From Anthopleura xanthogrammica (taxonomy: Eukaryota; Cnidaria; Anthozoa; Actiniaria; Actiniidae): DNA of 64,000 bases. The translations under genes were made by a program, and so were the position numbers. Shown one piece after another: positions 10,900-21,374 of this stretch. The stretch is taken from assembly GCA_964019055.1 (NCBI GenBank), contig OZ025208.1, positions 3,022,453-3,086,452 on the forward strand, read 5' to 3'. The notes below the pieces were generated by a model. It did no database searches. It worked only from the letters and a program-made list of their open reading frames with translations, and was not told the origin of the DNA. How positions within the stretch are numbered: the first letter of the stretch is position 1; every line of letters begins with the position of its first letter.

Positions 10900-11812
10900 G
10901 ATGGAGAAGAAGGCGGAGAAGAAGACGAAGAAGAAGACGGAAACAGAGTAGGAGATGATGAATATTATGGTGATGATTATTATGATGATGATTATGATGA
11001 AGATGATGACGACTGCAATGAGGAAACCATGTTATTTACATGTCCAGAAGAAGGGTGTATAAAAGCCTACAGCAGGTTTTCTTCTCTTCAAAACCATCTT
11101 GATACAGGAAGGCACAAACGAATGCCTGAACAAGAAACCCTTTATGATAAAGCCATCAAGAAATATGCATTAAAACTGACAGCAGGAGATAATCGAGTTC
11201 CAAACATTCAATGTGAAGCAGTCAGTGAAAGTGAAGATTTGCCTGACCTTCCAAAGGGCTGGGCTCTTAAGTCTTCAATGAACAAGAAGTGATTTACACC
11301 AAAGCAGACTGGCTTCTTGACTGAGCAGTTTCAAATAGGAGAACAAAGTGGAAGAAAAGTAGACCCCCAAGACGTATCCAAGGCAATGGCTGTAGTTCGA
11401 GATACCAACGGAGCGCAAATATTTTCCCCAGAAGAAGTGCTCACGAAACAACAAATATCGGGATTTTTTAGTCGACTAGCCGCAAACAAGCGTCTAAATT
11501 GCCCAGTTCTATTAGAAGCTGATGACGAAGAAAACGACATATATGCAGCGGAAACTGAAACACAATGTTCTACCTTGTGTGCTGATGTAATGATGGCAGT
11601 ACAGTTAAAACACCCAATTATTTGCTTGGACTTTAACATCTGTGAAATGGTTCACTGAGAAGAACAAGTTAACAAAACTACGAGTAGATGAGTTGAAAAA
11701 TATTTGCATCGAGTTCGGAGACGATGTTGAAGACATCAACCAGCGAAAAAAAGAGCCTTATATTAAACGAATAACCAGTATTGTTAAAGATTGCTGTTCT
11801 TGTTCTACGTAA
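10900..11812 (+). pseudogene. C2H2 zinc-finger protein gene inside the palindrome, nonsense and frameshift
   Basis: An acidic low-complexity region (runs of Glu and Asp, 10900-11020) leads into a C2H2 finger, C-x4-C-x12-H-x5-H, within LFTCPEEGC...SSLQNHLDTGRH. After a TGA at 11290-11292 the same frame continues with FTPKQTGFLTEQF and a conserved FFSRLAAN block, and ends near ICEMVH at 11658. One base later a second frame reads KLTKLRVDELKNICIEFG and ends at TAA 11810-11812; this part resembles a SAP-like helix pair. The finger plus FTPKQ plus FFSRLA order is one I associate with repeated cnidarian genes of unknown function. The true start is unclear and may lie in the left arm; the first in-frame ATG is 11029. 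One nonsense codon plus one extra base make it inactive as it stands. Confidence 0.6.
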
Positions 11813-12175
11813 ACCTTGTGCTTGGATTTCCGAGTGACGTGACTCAACATTATGTATATTATGTATAACTCTGGTATGATTGACAGTCAAGAGTCAATAT
11901 CCAGAGGGCAATAAAGAAGTTTGATCGTAAAAACGCTCATATAAAATGCAAGTTTAAATTGGAAGTTTTATTTTTGGAAATAAGCGGAGGAAAAAATTCG
12001 AACAAAATGGTCTGGAAACATAACTAAACTATATTAATTTATACGTCATAGGTTATAGGTTTTTATTTTCCAAACACATACAATTTACAGTTGAAAAAAA
12101 AAAAAGAAAACAAAAGTGGATAGTTCAAGGTACATGATAAAACTAGTATAAAGCACCCTAGACCTTATTCTAGAT
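11813..12175. other. 3' side of the internal gene, nothing recognised
   Basis: AT-rich sequence up to the right arm, with an A-rich run near 12095. It may hold the gene's polyadenylation region. Confidence 0.3.
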
Positions 12176-13401
12176 ATAACAATGTAATTTTTTACATGTC
12201 ACTGTACAGTAAACAGTCGTCACTAGTAGAGATTTCTAACAACAAATATCGTGAAAACTCGTAAATAAATTCAAATTGTATGTAACATTCATTAAGAGCT
12301 GCTTGTATTTGTACTCTTATTTATTTTCATGTTAATATAGTGCGTGCTACAGTGTACGACGACCGACGAGAAAGACGACATGAATACTAATTAGGGCGGT
12401 TTGAAATCTACAAGTTGTTTATCACAATGACATATCGCAAAAAGAATCGTATCAATAAAGTTCCAAATTTTATTTGATATTCATTAAAAGCTGCTTGTAT
12501 TTACAAGTACAGTACTTCTAATCATTTTTATATTAATATAGTACTGCAGCGTACCCTAAAAATGTCAGATGCGATATATATATATTATGCCCTTATTTGA
12601 CTGACTACGCAGACTGCGGCAGCACTATTATTTTTCTTTAGTTTGACAAAATATTTCAACCAGTTCACAATCAAATTGCTAGACGTATTAGAAATACTTT
12701 TTATGATATAAAGTAATATTTTATAGCAATCCTGGAAACATTTTAGTCTTGAAAAGCTATTTTTTGACTCGCAACTTCGCAAATGAGGTTGGTTGTCGCT
12801 TTCAGTGTCAGTGGAACAAAACCCGAAATTTGTGAAAAGTAAAGGGCTCTTATTCGACTAAAATCAAAAAGAGCCCAGAATGTTTTTTCATAACTTTAAA
12901 GAACATCCTTTTGTGAACCTTCTGGTATAAATATCGAGAGTTTTGATGAAACACCTCGTATATTATTCTTCGCTCGAGTAAAGGGTAGTTTACTAGTTAA
13001 TTTATCGCTGTACGCATATCGTCATTATAAAAGGCCTCCGTTCCTATCCAAAATAATTCATATATAATGAAAGTGCTATATCTTGGCCGTACTAGGCCCA
13101 ATTGACCTAGATACAATGAATGAATGAATTTCTATTTTGTTTTAGCGAGTTTACGAGACACTCAAAAATCGGCTAAATACCTAGTCGCGTGAGTCGGTTT
13201 GAGCCGAAATCAGGCTGGCATCGTCTTTGGTCGATATTTTTCAAAATAACGAATATTTCAACTAATCAACCCCGTTTCGTTTACCTACATACCCTACCCT
13301 ATCAATGATCAAAATATAAGCCAACACGATTTTTGGGCCGTGTCCGCGAATTTTTGAATTTTGTTTGATTTTTACTGACATTCACTCTTAAAGTCTGTCT
13401 G
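12176..13401 (-). repeat. Right inverted arm of the palindromic element
   Basis: Reverse complement of 9674-10899 over its whole length, starting ATAACAATGTAA and ending GTCTGTCTG. The equal arm lengths argue for a single event or continued conversion between arms. Confidence 0.8.
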
Positions 13402-13512
13402 ATGAGTGCGCAAGCATGAAACCCGGAGCAACAGAGAACCCGTCTCCTCCTTAATCTAGACTATACCATAAATATATACTGATAAATGTATACTGGTTTG
13501 AGTGTAAATATA

Positions 13513-13636
13513 TATAGAGGATATTACATGGGCGTGCGGAGATACGAATTTTATCTTCGAGTGTTGAGGATATCTCTCACGAGAAGATAAAATTCGTATC
13601 TCCAAGCGCCCATGTAATGTTCTGTTTATTATATAG
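13513..13636. mobile_element. Foldback MITE, third copy (short form)
   Basis: TAGAGGATATTACATGG, GGAGATACGAATTTTATCTT, TCTCTCACGAG and the complementary arm ending GCCCATGTAATGTTCTG match the first half of the elements at 2026 and 2356. The second half (CCCCACTGGCC part) is absent, so the 120-bp hairpin is probably the mobile unit. Confidence 0.75.
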
Positions 13637-13859
13637 ATATCAATGAAATATCCAAGACAAATATGTAAATTCAGCTATTTATTATCTATCAACTGAAATA
13701 TCTTGAACATTTACCTTTAATCTGAATAGAAAAACGACTGATAAACCTTAAAGTCATCATTTCTTGGAAAAAAAACACTTTCTTGCATATTAGACCCGCC
13801 AAATACAAACAATAAAATTATGTAAGAGAAGACAGTTTAAAAAAAAAGTCTGAACAAAC

Positions 13860-15269
13860 TCAGGTGAATTCTTGGCTGCTGTCACTTTCGAGAATATATC
13901 GCCGTTTCTTGTGTTGCGACTCCAGACGAAGTTCAGGACTACTAGTTTCCACCGTATTTTTAGCGGGAGCCATATTGATGTTGAAAACACCTCCGGTAAT
14001 GTAGTTTCCATAAAAGAGTGACTGCAGTCTATTTTCGTTGACATCCACGGAAGTTGAAGTGGATGAGCTTGACTGGGAGAGTTGACATTGAACTGGAAAA
14101 CTTTGTTGAGCTGACTGTTGAGCTGGCATAACTGCACTTGAGGCAGTGGACGATCCTGACAGGATGTGTGAAATATTCTCCAACTGGTTTTCTCGAAGAG
14201 AACTGTAGTTATTAACTGATTGAAGGTTTTTGTGTCCTGTTATTTGAATTATTTGGTTTGCAGGAATATTATTGTCCTGTAGTTTTTGAACTAACTTTTT
14301 CTTCAGCCGTGGTTTGTTTTGGTCGGGATTCCCGCCGTTTTTGTCATTTCCTTCATAAGACTGTTTAACTTGTTTACTCCCATCGCTTGAACTTTAAACC
14401 ATTTGGAATCCTTTGCCAATAACTCAGCTTGTGATTTAAAGTAATTTACAGCCAAATAGAAGCACGACTCGGGTTCTAACATAGTTTGTGGTCGTTTTTC
14501 TTTGTACACTTTGTAAACGTGCACAGGGTCACGTTCAACAGAAACGGCAGCTTTGTTGGCGTACATTCTGGGTTTGACCTGGCGTTGATTCCGTGGATTT
14601 TCTCCAGTTCTAGTTTTTGATTGCCGTTCAGAGTACTCAAGATATTCCATTCCTTTGAGGTCTGTCTTTAAAACGACATCTCCCCAGCATAATTCTCTTT
14701 GCTCTGTGCATCCACGTAAACCAAAGTGAATCATGTTGTTTAGCCAAACTGTGTTCTGCAAAGCTTGTGGTGAGCTGATTCCGAGCAATTTTTTCTCAAA
14801 TAAAATCTCAATTTCTACATCAGAAAGAGCTGTTGTTGCTCGTGGTGTGCTTCCACGGCCATGTCGCTTTAATTCCTTTTGCTTTGACTTCAATGCATCT
14901 CTGGTTTTTTTGGAATTCACGATCTTTGAAAACGGACTTACCGTAATTGAGGCGGCTTAAATGGCGTTCAACACTCGATAAAATACCACGAAGCGAGGAC
15001 GGTTGAATGTTCTGTATTTCTATTTCTTCCTTATGTTGCTCCTCGAGAAATTGCTTGAAAAGCTTTAAGTCATAATAGGTTTTTCTCTTAGTGTTTTTGT
15101 TTTCTTCTCCTTCAATTAATTTATCAACGTCACTATCAGTGACTGTCGCAAATCTTCCGGCCTCTTGCTTACTATCTGTACTCTCTGTTCCTACTATTTG
15201 TGTTGTTAAAAGATTAATATCAAACTCAGGAAACAGGTCAAAGTTCTCGTTCGCCGTGGAATCTGCCAT
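13860..15269 (-). pseudogene. Crypton-like tyrosine recombinase, frameshifted
   Basis: Read on the minus strand from ATG at 15269. An acidic N-terminus is followed by a core-binding-like part (LFKQFLEEQ; SSLRGILSSVERHLSRLNYG), then the catalytic-domain region with GLRGCTEQRELCWGDV, and a C-terminal segment with ITGHKNLQSVNNYSSL. The last supplies the Gly-His and the Tyr of a tyrosine recombinase active site. A first frameshift falls at a homopolymer (T7 at 14905-14911 on the + strand); a second lies near 14305-14320, just before LKKKLVQKL. About 25 residues seem missing before SSLRG. Cryptons move with such recombinases, and animal host genes of the QRICH1/ZMYM group derive from them. This copy cannot make a full enzyme unless the homopolymer shift is a sequencing error and the second shift is also wrong. 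Confidence 0.7.
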
Positions 15270-15354
15270 TTTTACTGACTACTGAGGATTGAAAAGAAAC
15301 CGCGCTCGAAGGCCTTATGTGTGATTGGTTGATAATAAAGTAATCATGGCAACT

Positions 15355-15391
15355 GTGATATCTTCACATGTGAAAGATATGATATCTTCAC
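15355..15391. repeat. Palindromic motif upstream of the recombinase
   Basis: GTGATATCTTCACATGTGAA followed by a second GATATCTTCAC forms a short near-palindrome about 90 bp upstream of the recombinase start codon. It may be part of the element's end or promoter. Confidence 0.45.
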
Positions 15392-15429
15392 TGTGTAGAA
15401 TGTACGAAGTTTTAGACACCGGATAAATC

Positions 15430-16740
15430 CGGCTGGTATTTCATTGATATCTATATAATAAAAGTGTCTTTGACGCAGTATTTAGTGAACACTATACACC
15501 TAAGTGAGACTTCAATTTCTGTTTAAATAATCTAAACCCATCGGTTTCAACGATATCTTTAGGTAGGTTGTTCCACATGTTAACAACTCTGACGAAAAAG
15601 GAAAATTTGTAGCAGTTAACTCTGGCTGCTTTAACGTAAAGCTTATAGGAATGATTTGCTCTAGTAGACCTAACTTTAGTACATTCAAAAAAATCATGAA
15701 AATTTAGAATACCTAAGCCGAAAACTATTTTATAACATTCAACAAGAGTCAGATAGTCTCTGCGGGTCGAGAGAGTAGGCCACTTCAATGTTTCACATCT
15801 TTCTTCGTACGGCATTTCCCCTCTAGTTTGTCGAAAAGACTTTGTTAGCTTTATTTACGGTGATGCCAACGTGTTCACCCCAAGATAGGTGGTTGGAGAT
15901 AGTAACACCAAGATCTTTGAAACTATTAACGTCCTTCAAGGTCTTCCCCAAGATGTAATTCGGTTTGGACTTGTCGCGCAAATGGGTTATACGCATAGAT
16001 TCACATTTCTCGTTATTAAAGCGTAACTGCCATGTGCTCGCCCTGGGTCAATAAGCTGCCTGTAAATCTTGGTGTCATCCGCGTACAGTTTCACATTAGA
16101 AGTAATGCAATCTGTGATGTCGTTAATGTATAGTAAGAACAGGATGGGTCCTAGAATTGTACCTTGAGGTGTTCCAGATGCCACTGGAAGCCAATATGAA
16201 CGAGTTCCTCTTATAACCACGCGTTGGTGTCGATTTGTGAGAAAATTTCTGAACCATAGAAGTAAGCTCCCGTTTATACCGTTCATGTTTAGTTTTAAGA
16301 GCAAGCGTTCGTGTGGCACGCTGTCAAAGGCTTTCGCCAGGTCAAGGAAGATTACGTCCGTAGGGATAGAAGAATTTATTGACTTCGCCCAGTCATTAAC
16401 AGTAGATAGCAGTTGAGTTACAGTAGATCTTCCTTGAAGGTTACCAAACTGGTTGTTGTTTAATACGTTCAATTCACGCCAGAATTCAATAACATTGTTT
16501 TTGATAATTCTTTCACCAATTTTACATACAATCGATGTGAGTGAGATTGGGCGGTAATTTTCCCTAAGGTGTTTAGAACCTTTCTTGTGGATTGGCGTAA
16601 CGTCCGCTATTTTCCAGTCGTGAGGTAGAGTACCAGTACCAGTCCCTCGGTTCGTGATAGCTTGGATTAGAGATTGAACCGATATTTGTCTCATGTTAGG
16701 TTCCGTAAAGCTTGAAGTTGAAGCAATACGGCAAAAATGA
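15430..16740 (-). mobile_element. CR1-like non-LTR retrotransposon, internally deleted
   Basis: The minus strand encodes the reverse transcriptase core: LPHDWKIADVTPIHKKG, NYRPISLTSIVCKIGERI, VIFLDLAKAFDSVPHERLL, SGTPQGTILGPILFLLYIND and the catalytic YADD. After LIDP about 26 codons are missing and the frame shifts, resuming with WQLRFNNEKCESMRITHL. A further deletion follows KVF, and the last frame (15815-15492) carries WPTLSTRRDYLTL and the typical end MWNNLPKDIV. No endonuclease or ORF1 is present, so it is 5'-truncated as well. Dead copy. Confidence 0.8.
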
Positions 16741-17511
16741 TAAAAATAGTGAGAGCAGTAAAATTCATGTCCGCCAGGTTCAACGTGTTCAGCGTATAAG
16801 CATTTATATTGTGTGAAATATTTTGGTATCAAAATGAACCTCTGTTCACATACTTTGATCGCACATAGTAAAATTAAACCTGACAATTATTTAAACAGCT
16901 TAGGAAACGACCTCCATATGAAAATGTATTATAAACCTTTGTAAACAGCTATCGAAAATGAGGTGATTCTAGAAGCCGATATCTCCACTGCTATGCCGAT
17001 TTAGAAATTGTCTGTGCTACTAACGTTCGGTTATAGCTTAGTTATAGCTTATTTCAAGTGATATAATGAGATAATAGGAATTGGATGAAAGTCATCAATA
17101 TTAAAAATATATATGTTAGCATAAATCACTTGTTATAACTTGTTATAACTGGTGTCATATAACTTGATCATAGTGGCATTTAAATCATCGACAAGAAAAT
17201 AAAAGCCTTGTTCACACTACCAATGTTTTAATAATGAGCAGTCATTGCCATGCGCAGTTAAAACTATGCACTGTGAATTAGGCATCATAATTACAACATA
17301 CAATCAGCAGAAATTGTTTTCTAAAAGATGCAATTACATTTATAATTCTTTTGATGCTATTATGAACAATGCTTGAGAGAAAACAAGAAATACACCAGAA
17401 ATCGTAATGAATATGTAATTTGTATCTTTAATAGGCTGTTGTTCCTGCCTCTAAAGATATATATGCATCTGTATTGCCCAGTACTATATCGAATTAGAAA
17501 AAAACTACTAA
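16741..17511. other. Non-coding stretch, nothing recognised
   Basis: AT-rich sequence with short local repeats (TTATAGCTTA twice near 17033; TTGTTATAACTTGTTATAAC near 17130). No domain or RNA gene is seen. Confidence 0.35.
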
Positions 17512-17788
17512 TGGTCTATCACCAATCGAGCCCTGTGATTGGCTGAGCTACTAGGGGTCTATTAGTGATAGACCTCTAGTAGCGAAAAGCGCCGGTTTTG
17601 AAAACCAAAAAATAAATATTTAAAGCAAAATCCAAAACTTTTTGCATCCTTTTATTGGACCGATTAGTAGGTTTTACTAAAACAATTAGACCTCTCGCCC
17701 TCATGGCCTACGAGTCAATAGCCCATTCGGCCTTCGGCCTCATGGGCTATTGACTCGTAGACCATTCGGACTCGAGGACTAATTGTTA
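17512..17788. mobile_element. Foldback element(s) with two nested hairpins
   Basis: GGTCTATCAC at 17514 pairs with GTGATAGACC near 17567. Further on, CTACGAGTCAATAGCCCAT (17708) pairs perfectly with ATGGGCTATTGACTCGTAG across a short CGGCCTTCGGCC loop, flanked by AACAATTAG and CTAATTGTT arms. This is typical of a MITE family. Confidence 0.65.
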
Positions 17789-18390
17789 AATAGTACTGGT
17801 TCATGGATCCAATTTTGTACTCAAATGACTCTACATTGTGTTGTACTGTTTTTTTCTGTTATAGACCATTATCGTCATTCACCCAAAGGACATAATTCTT
17901 TGTTTATGTTGAACCCACATTTGTACGCCTTCTCATCTGACTCCAAATACAACTATTTATCCAAGAAATTATAATCTTGGGAATGACAAGGGGTCTGTTT
18001 TGAGGAAACAGTGGAATGCAATAAATGGAGAGTATTGTATCTATAAGTTCAAATACTAGTTTCTGTTACAGTTTTAATATTTAACACAAATCTTAATTTT
18101 AACTACAGTGTAGCTATTACAATCAAAGCAACTCAAACAAATCTTAACTCAACAGTTCAATTCATATTGATTTTGAATAACAAAATAGTGAAACAATCTG
18201 GAATTTAATATGTTTTTCTTTTTCATCTTATTTAGTCCAGGTAAAATACCACCATTAAAAAGAATTGTAAAAATTAATACAGATTCTTTTAATTTTTACA
18301 AATGCTGAACTATGATTAGTTAATTTGCTTTGGTGGCCCTGATTGATGTAGTTACACTTTCAGAGAACAATTCAGAAGTTGAATTAATTG
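17789..18390. other. Non-coding stretch, nothing recognised
   Basis: Contains only a small inverted repeat (GAATTGTAAAAATTAA with TTTAATTTTTACAAAT, ~18261-18303). It is the 3' flank of the integrase-like gene on the minus strand. Confidence 0.4.
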
Positions 18391-20998
18391 TTAGCTCACT
18401 TGACTCAAGTGGGCAATGGTCTTTAGGAAAATATAAATCCCATAGTTGCTACTGTGACATAAAGGGTTAATCGTAGCTTCGAATGCATGAAAATTTTCAG
18501 TACTTAACTGAAACGTTGATTCAGGTACTGTTACGGTTTCCTGGTTGTCAATATTGTCCACTTCTTCTACTGACAAAGGACCATCATATTCAATGCCATA
18601 ATCTTGAAAGTTTTCCTGAAATATTAAATGTTAAATGTATGACCTGTTGCTTGTGACATCCTTTTTTTAAATAGGTATTCACCTTTTTAATTAATGTTGA
18701 ACACTGCTGCAGGCAAATGGTACATATGTACCAAAATAAAATACAACAAGGGAAAATTATGAAAGTTGTTTCTTACCCCATACATTTCCTTTGAAACCTC
18801 TAAATCTGACTGAGCATTGTTCTGCATCCCCATGACCCATTAAACAAGGGTGGCGTAGTGCGTAAGTTCTCGCCTCTCACCGCTATGGTCCCGGGTTCGA
18901 ACCCCGGACTCGGCACCTTAAGTGAGTTGAGTTTGTTGGTTCTCTTCCTTTGCTTCGAGGGTTTTTCTCCGGGTTCTCCGGTTTTCCTCCCTCCGTAAAA
19001 ACCAACCCTAATTCGATATGAGCTGTGCTCCGTGGTCAGACATGAGTCGTATGGCGGCTGCCGAAGGCGCCTTCGTATGCCTTCGACTCGACCACGTTGA
19101 GCTGCGTCCTTCGCAATTCAGCTCTTCAGCTGCCAAGTAAGGATGATTAGCCCCTCCAATTTATAAATTTATTATAACTGCATTGGTGTTTTGTTTTGGG
19201 CGGAGGATAAACTGTGGGTGCACCATCCATCAACCAATTAATTAATTCGTGGCACAAACAGATAATGTAATTCAAACATGTGCAATTCATTTGTAATATC
19301 CAGTACACCACAATCTTCAAGATGGTAGAAGAGTTGATAGAAGATGGAGGTCTTCTGAAAGAAGATATCTCTCCAAAGTCGTTCTATTCTTTGATTGTGT
19401 ACACTTTTACCTACAATTATACTTCCCCGTCCAGGGCCACGGTTTGGGTGTGACAACATGTACATTGACACATCATAATTTTCTCCGCCCTTATCTGAAC
19501 GTTCACGTGATGGCAAACCATATTTTGCTACAGCTTAAAGAAAACAGGCTAATACAGTTGATGCTCTGTTGTTTGTGGCACAGCTAAGGAAGACTGGGAT
19601 GCGCGAAAATCCATCAATGCCACAATGAATCACTATCCTCCATCTGTTGGAAACAAACAATGAAAGATTGGTACTCAACTTACAAATCAAAACACTTAAA
19701 AGAATGCATTTTAGGTCTACTGAAACGTTAACCCTTCCAATATTTACTTAGACTGAAGCTAATAATTGTTTTGTCCTATACCAACTGGTTGGGCTCTGTA
19801 GATTCAAGGCAATTAAACCAATTCTTAGGTATTTTTGACATAAAAACTTGTAGACTGTAAGCAGTCTTTCTATTTCCCTTGGTCGCTGTTTGTCTTGTGT
19901 TTTCATATGACTCGAATGTCCCCGGGGGACGGGGCTTGGAAAGGACAGAAAATAGTGGGACAGCCATCTTAACACTACACGAAACATGTTGTAATTTCCC
20001 CCTGCACCAGAAATGTAATATGATTTTACATTATTCTAATTTGTCATTTACACCAAAAGGCTGATGACACAGAGATAACACAGCCTTGGTCTTGATACTT
20101 TACAATGTCATGCTCAACCATCTAGTCTCTTGCAGCTGTTTTTAGTTTCACTCCATTCCACTTCATTCCAGGAGAACGAGACTAAAAATGGCTGTGAGGG
20201 GAATGGACTGCAGCCAATGAATATGAGGTGAATACGAGTATAGGAGGGAAAAAGATAATACCAAGGTTACACCTAGCTTTCTTACCTGATAAGCTTGTGG
20301 TTACCATCAATGTGCCATAATGCATTTGGGCCACTGACAGTATAGACTCTCCTCTTGATAGTCTTCCTCCACCTTTCCACAGTTCCTTCTGGATCAAGGA
20401 AACGCATTATACTTCGTAGTCGTTGCTGCTGTATCATGATTCCTTTCGCTCTTAAGCAGCCTTGCATTATCCTGTATCCACTTCTTGGCCACGTAACTCT
20501 TATGTCTCTGATAGTGGCACAAAGGTTATCATCAGATATGTCACTAAACGGCCTAGAAGATGCAATTCCGTATTCAGACATTCGGCGTCTGATTGTTCTC
20601 ACAGAAACAGAAAGCATAGTTGCAATGTCTGTGCAATTAAACCTTTTCGCAAGTAGGTATTCCAATTGTTCTTGAGTTATTTCAAACTTAGGCCGTCCAG
20701 GTTCGCCAGTACATTCTTGTTGTGTCTGGTACCCTGCACTGGAAGATAGATCTCTTGTTTCACAAATAATTTTGAAGATCTTCTTCAGATTCAAAATGAT
20801 ATTGTGGATAGGCTTATCTTCTTCGGAACCAGATATATAAATGCTGTGCTGATACAACATATCAATCTGATATTTCAGATAGTCTTCCTTGTCCGGTCCA
20901 CTGTCATTGTCCACAAATCTTTCTAACTCCTTTACCAAAGACTTAACACGATTCAAAATCTGTTGTACTGCCATCTTCTTAACAGAGCATCTCTTCAA
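18391..20998 (-). pseudogene. DDE-integrase-like gene, three exons, stops plus SINE insertion
   Basis: Exon 1 (20998-20286) has a helical N-terminus, then GRPKFEITQEQLEYLL, a helix-turn-helix-like stretch (SVSVRTIRRRMSEYGI) and LWHIDGNHKLIR, whose Asp is the expected first catalytic residue. A phase-2 donor (CAG|GTAAG) joins exon 2 (19643-19175), which reads [14 protein letters not shown], then [15 protein letters not shown] (second Asp) and [13 protein letters not shown] (Glu). TAA interrupts after LACFL and again after FVPRIN, yet homologous sequence continues past both (KTPMQL). A SINE then splits the exon; the frame resumes at 18839 with WVMGMQNNAQSDLEVS up to a phase-0 donor at 18776. 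Exon 3 (18615-18391) starts ENFQDYGIEYDGPL and ends at TAA. I recognise the family as intron-containing integrase-core proteins common in cnidarians and fish, of unknown function. Confidence 0.7.
18840..19174 (+). mobile_element. tRNA-derived SINE inside the integrase-like exon
   Basis: The head has an A-box-like GTGGCGTAGTGCG and a perfect B box, GGTTCGAACCC (~18892-18905), as in a tRNA gene. The body follows with TTTTCTCCGGGTTCTCCGG and TTCCTCCCTCCGTAAAAACC, then CTTCGACTCGACCACG. The coding strand of the host gene is intact on both sides (KTPMQL before, WVMGMQ after), so the insertion point is fixed to within a base or two. No clear target-site duplication is visible. A related fragment lies at 51540. 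Confidence 0.8.
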
Positions 20999-21374
20999 TG
21001 GTTTTGTACGTAAAAAAAAAACCAGAATTCAAAGGTGTATATGAGCAATATCGAGCAAATAATATGAAACGATCGAAACGATCCTGAATCGATCATGAAA
21101 GAAAAAATATCGTACCCAGACCCTACTCATTCAATGAGTAGGTTCTGCACCCGTCTCTCCAAGCATGATTTGTTAGTGCTCGGGCCAGTCTCCAAAGAAC
21201 GTCCAGAGTGCCGAATAACAAAAGTGAATAACGATGTAAGTGAAGAACAAAAGAAGTGAATATCGATGTAGGTAAAAAACAACGGAATTGAAGCATGACG
21301 TAGTAAAGGACAACAATATATGTGCCAAACAATCTCGAAAATAAATGATAATACATGGAATACTTCAAAGCGTA
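20999..21374. other. Flank between integrase-like gene and satellite
   Basis: Upstream side of the minus-strand gene. Short echoes such as GAAACGATCGAAACGATC and a repeated AAGTGAATA..CGATGTA motif (21221-21270) are seen. No promoter element can be named. Confidence 0.35.

Larger units (their letters stand above)
9629..13446. mobile_element. Palindromic element with 1.2-kb inverted arms and an internal zinc-finger gene
   Basis: Two inverted arms of equal length (9674-10899 and 12176-13401, 1,226 bp each) enclose 1,276 bp carrying a broken zinc-finger gene. No difference was seen between the arms on reading. Outside each arm, 45 more bases (9629-9673 and 13402-13446) align without gaps but differ at 17 positions, all transitions. 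No target-site duplication is obvious. It is probably a DNA transposon or foldback element of a type I cannot name. A recent palindromic duplication or an assembly artefact is also possible. Confidence 0.6.

Noticed and set aside
18845..18920. A free-standing tRNA gene
   Set aside because: The B box is perfect but no acceptor stem or cloverleaf closes, and the SINE body follows directly; a related degraded body copy lies at 51540.
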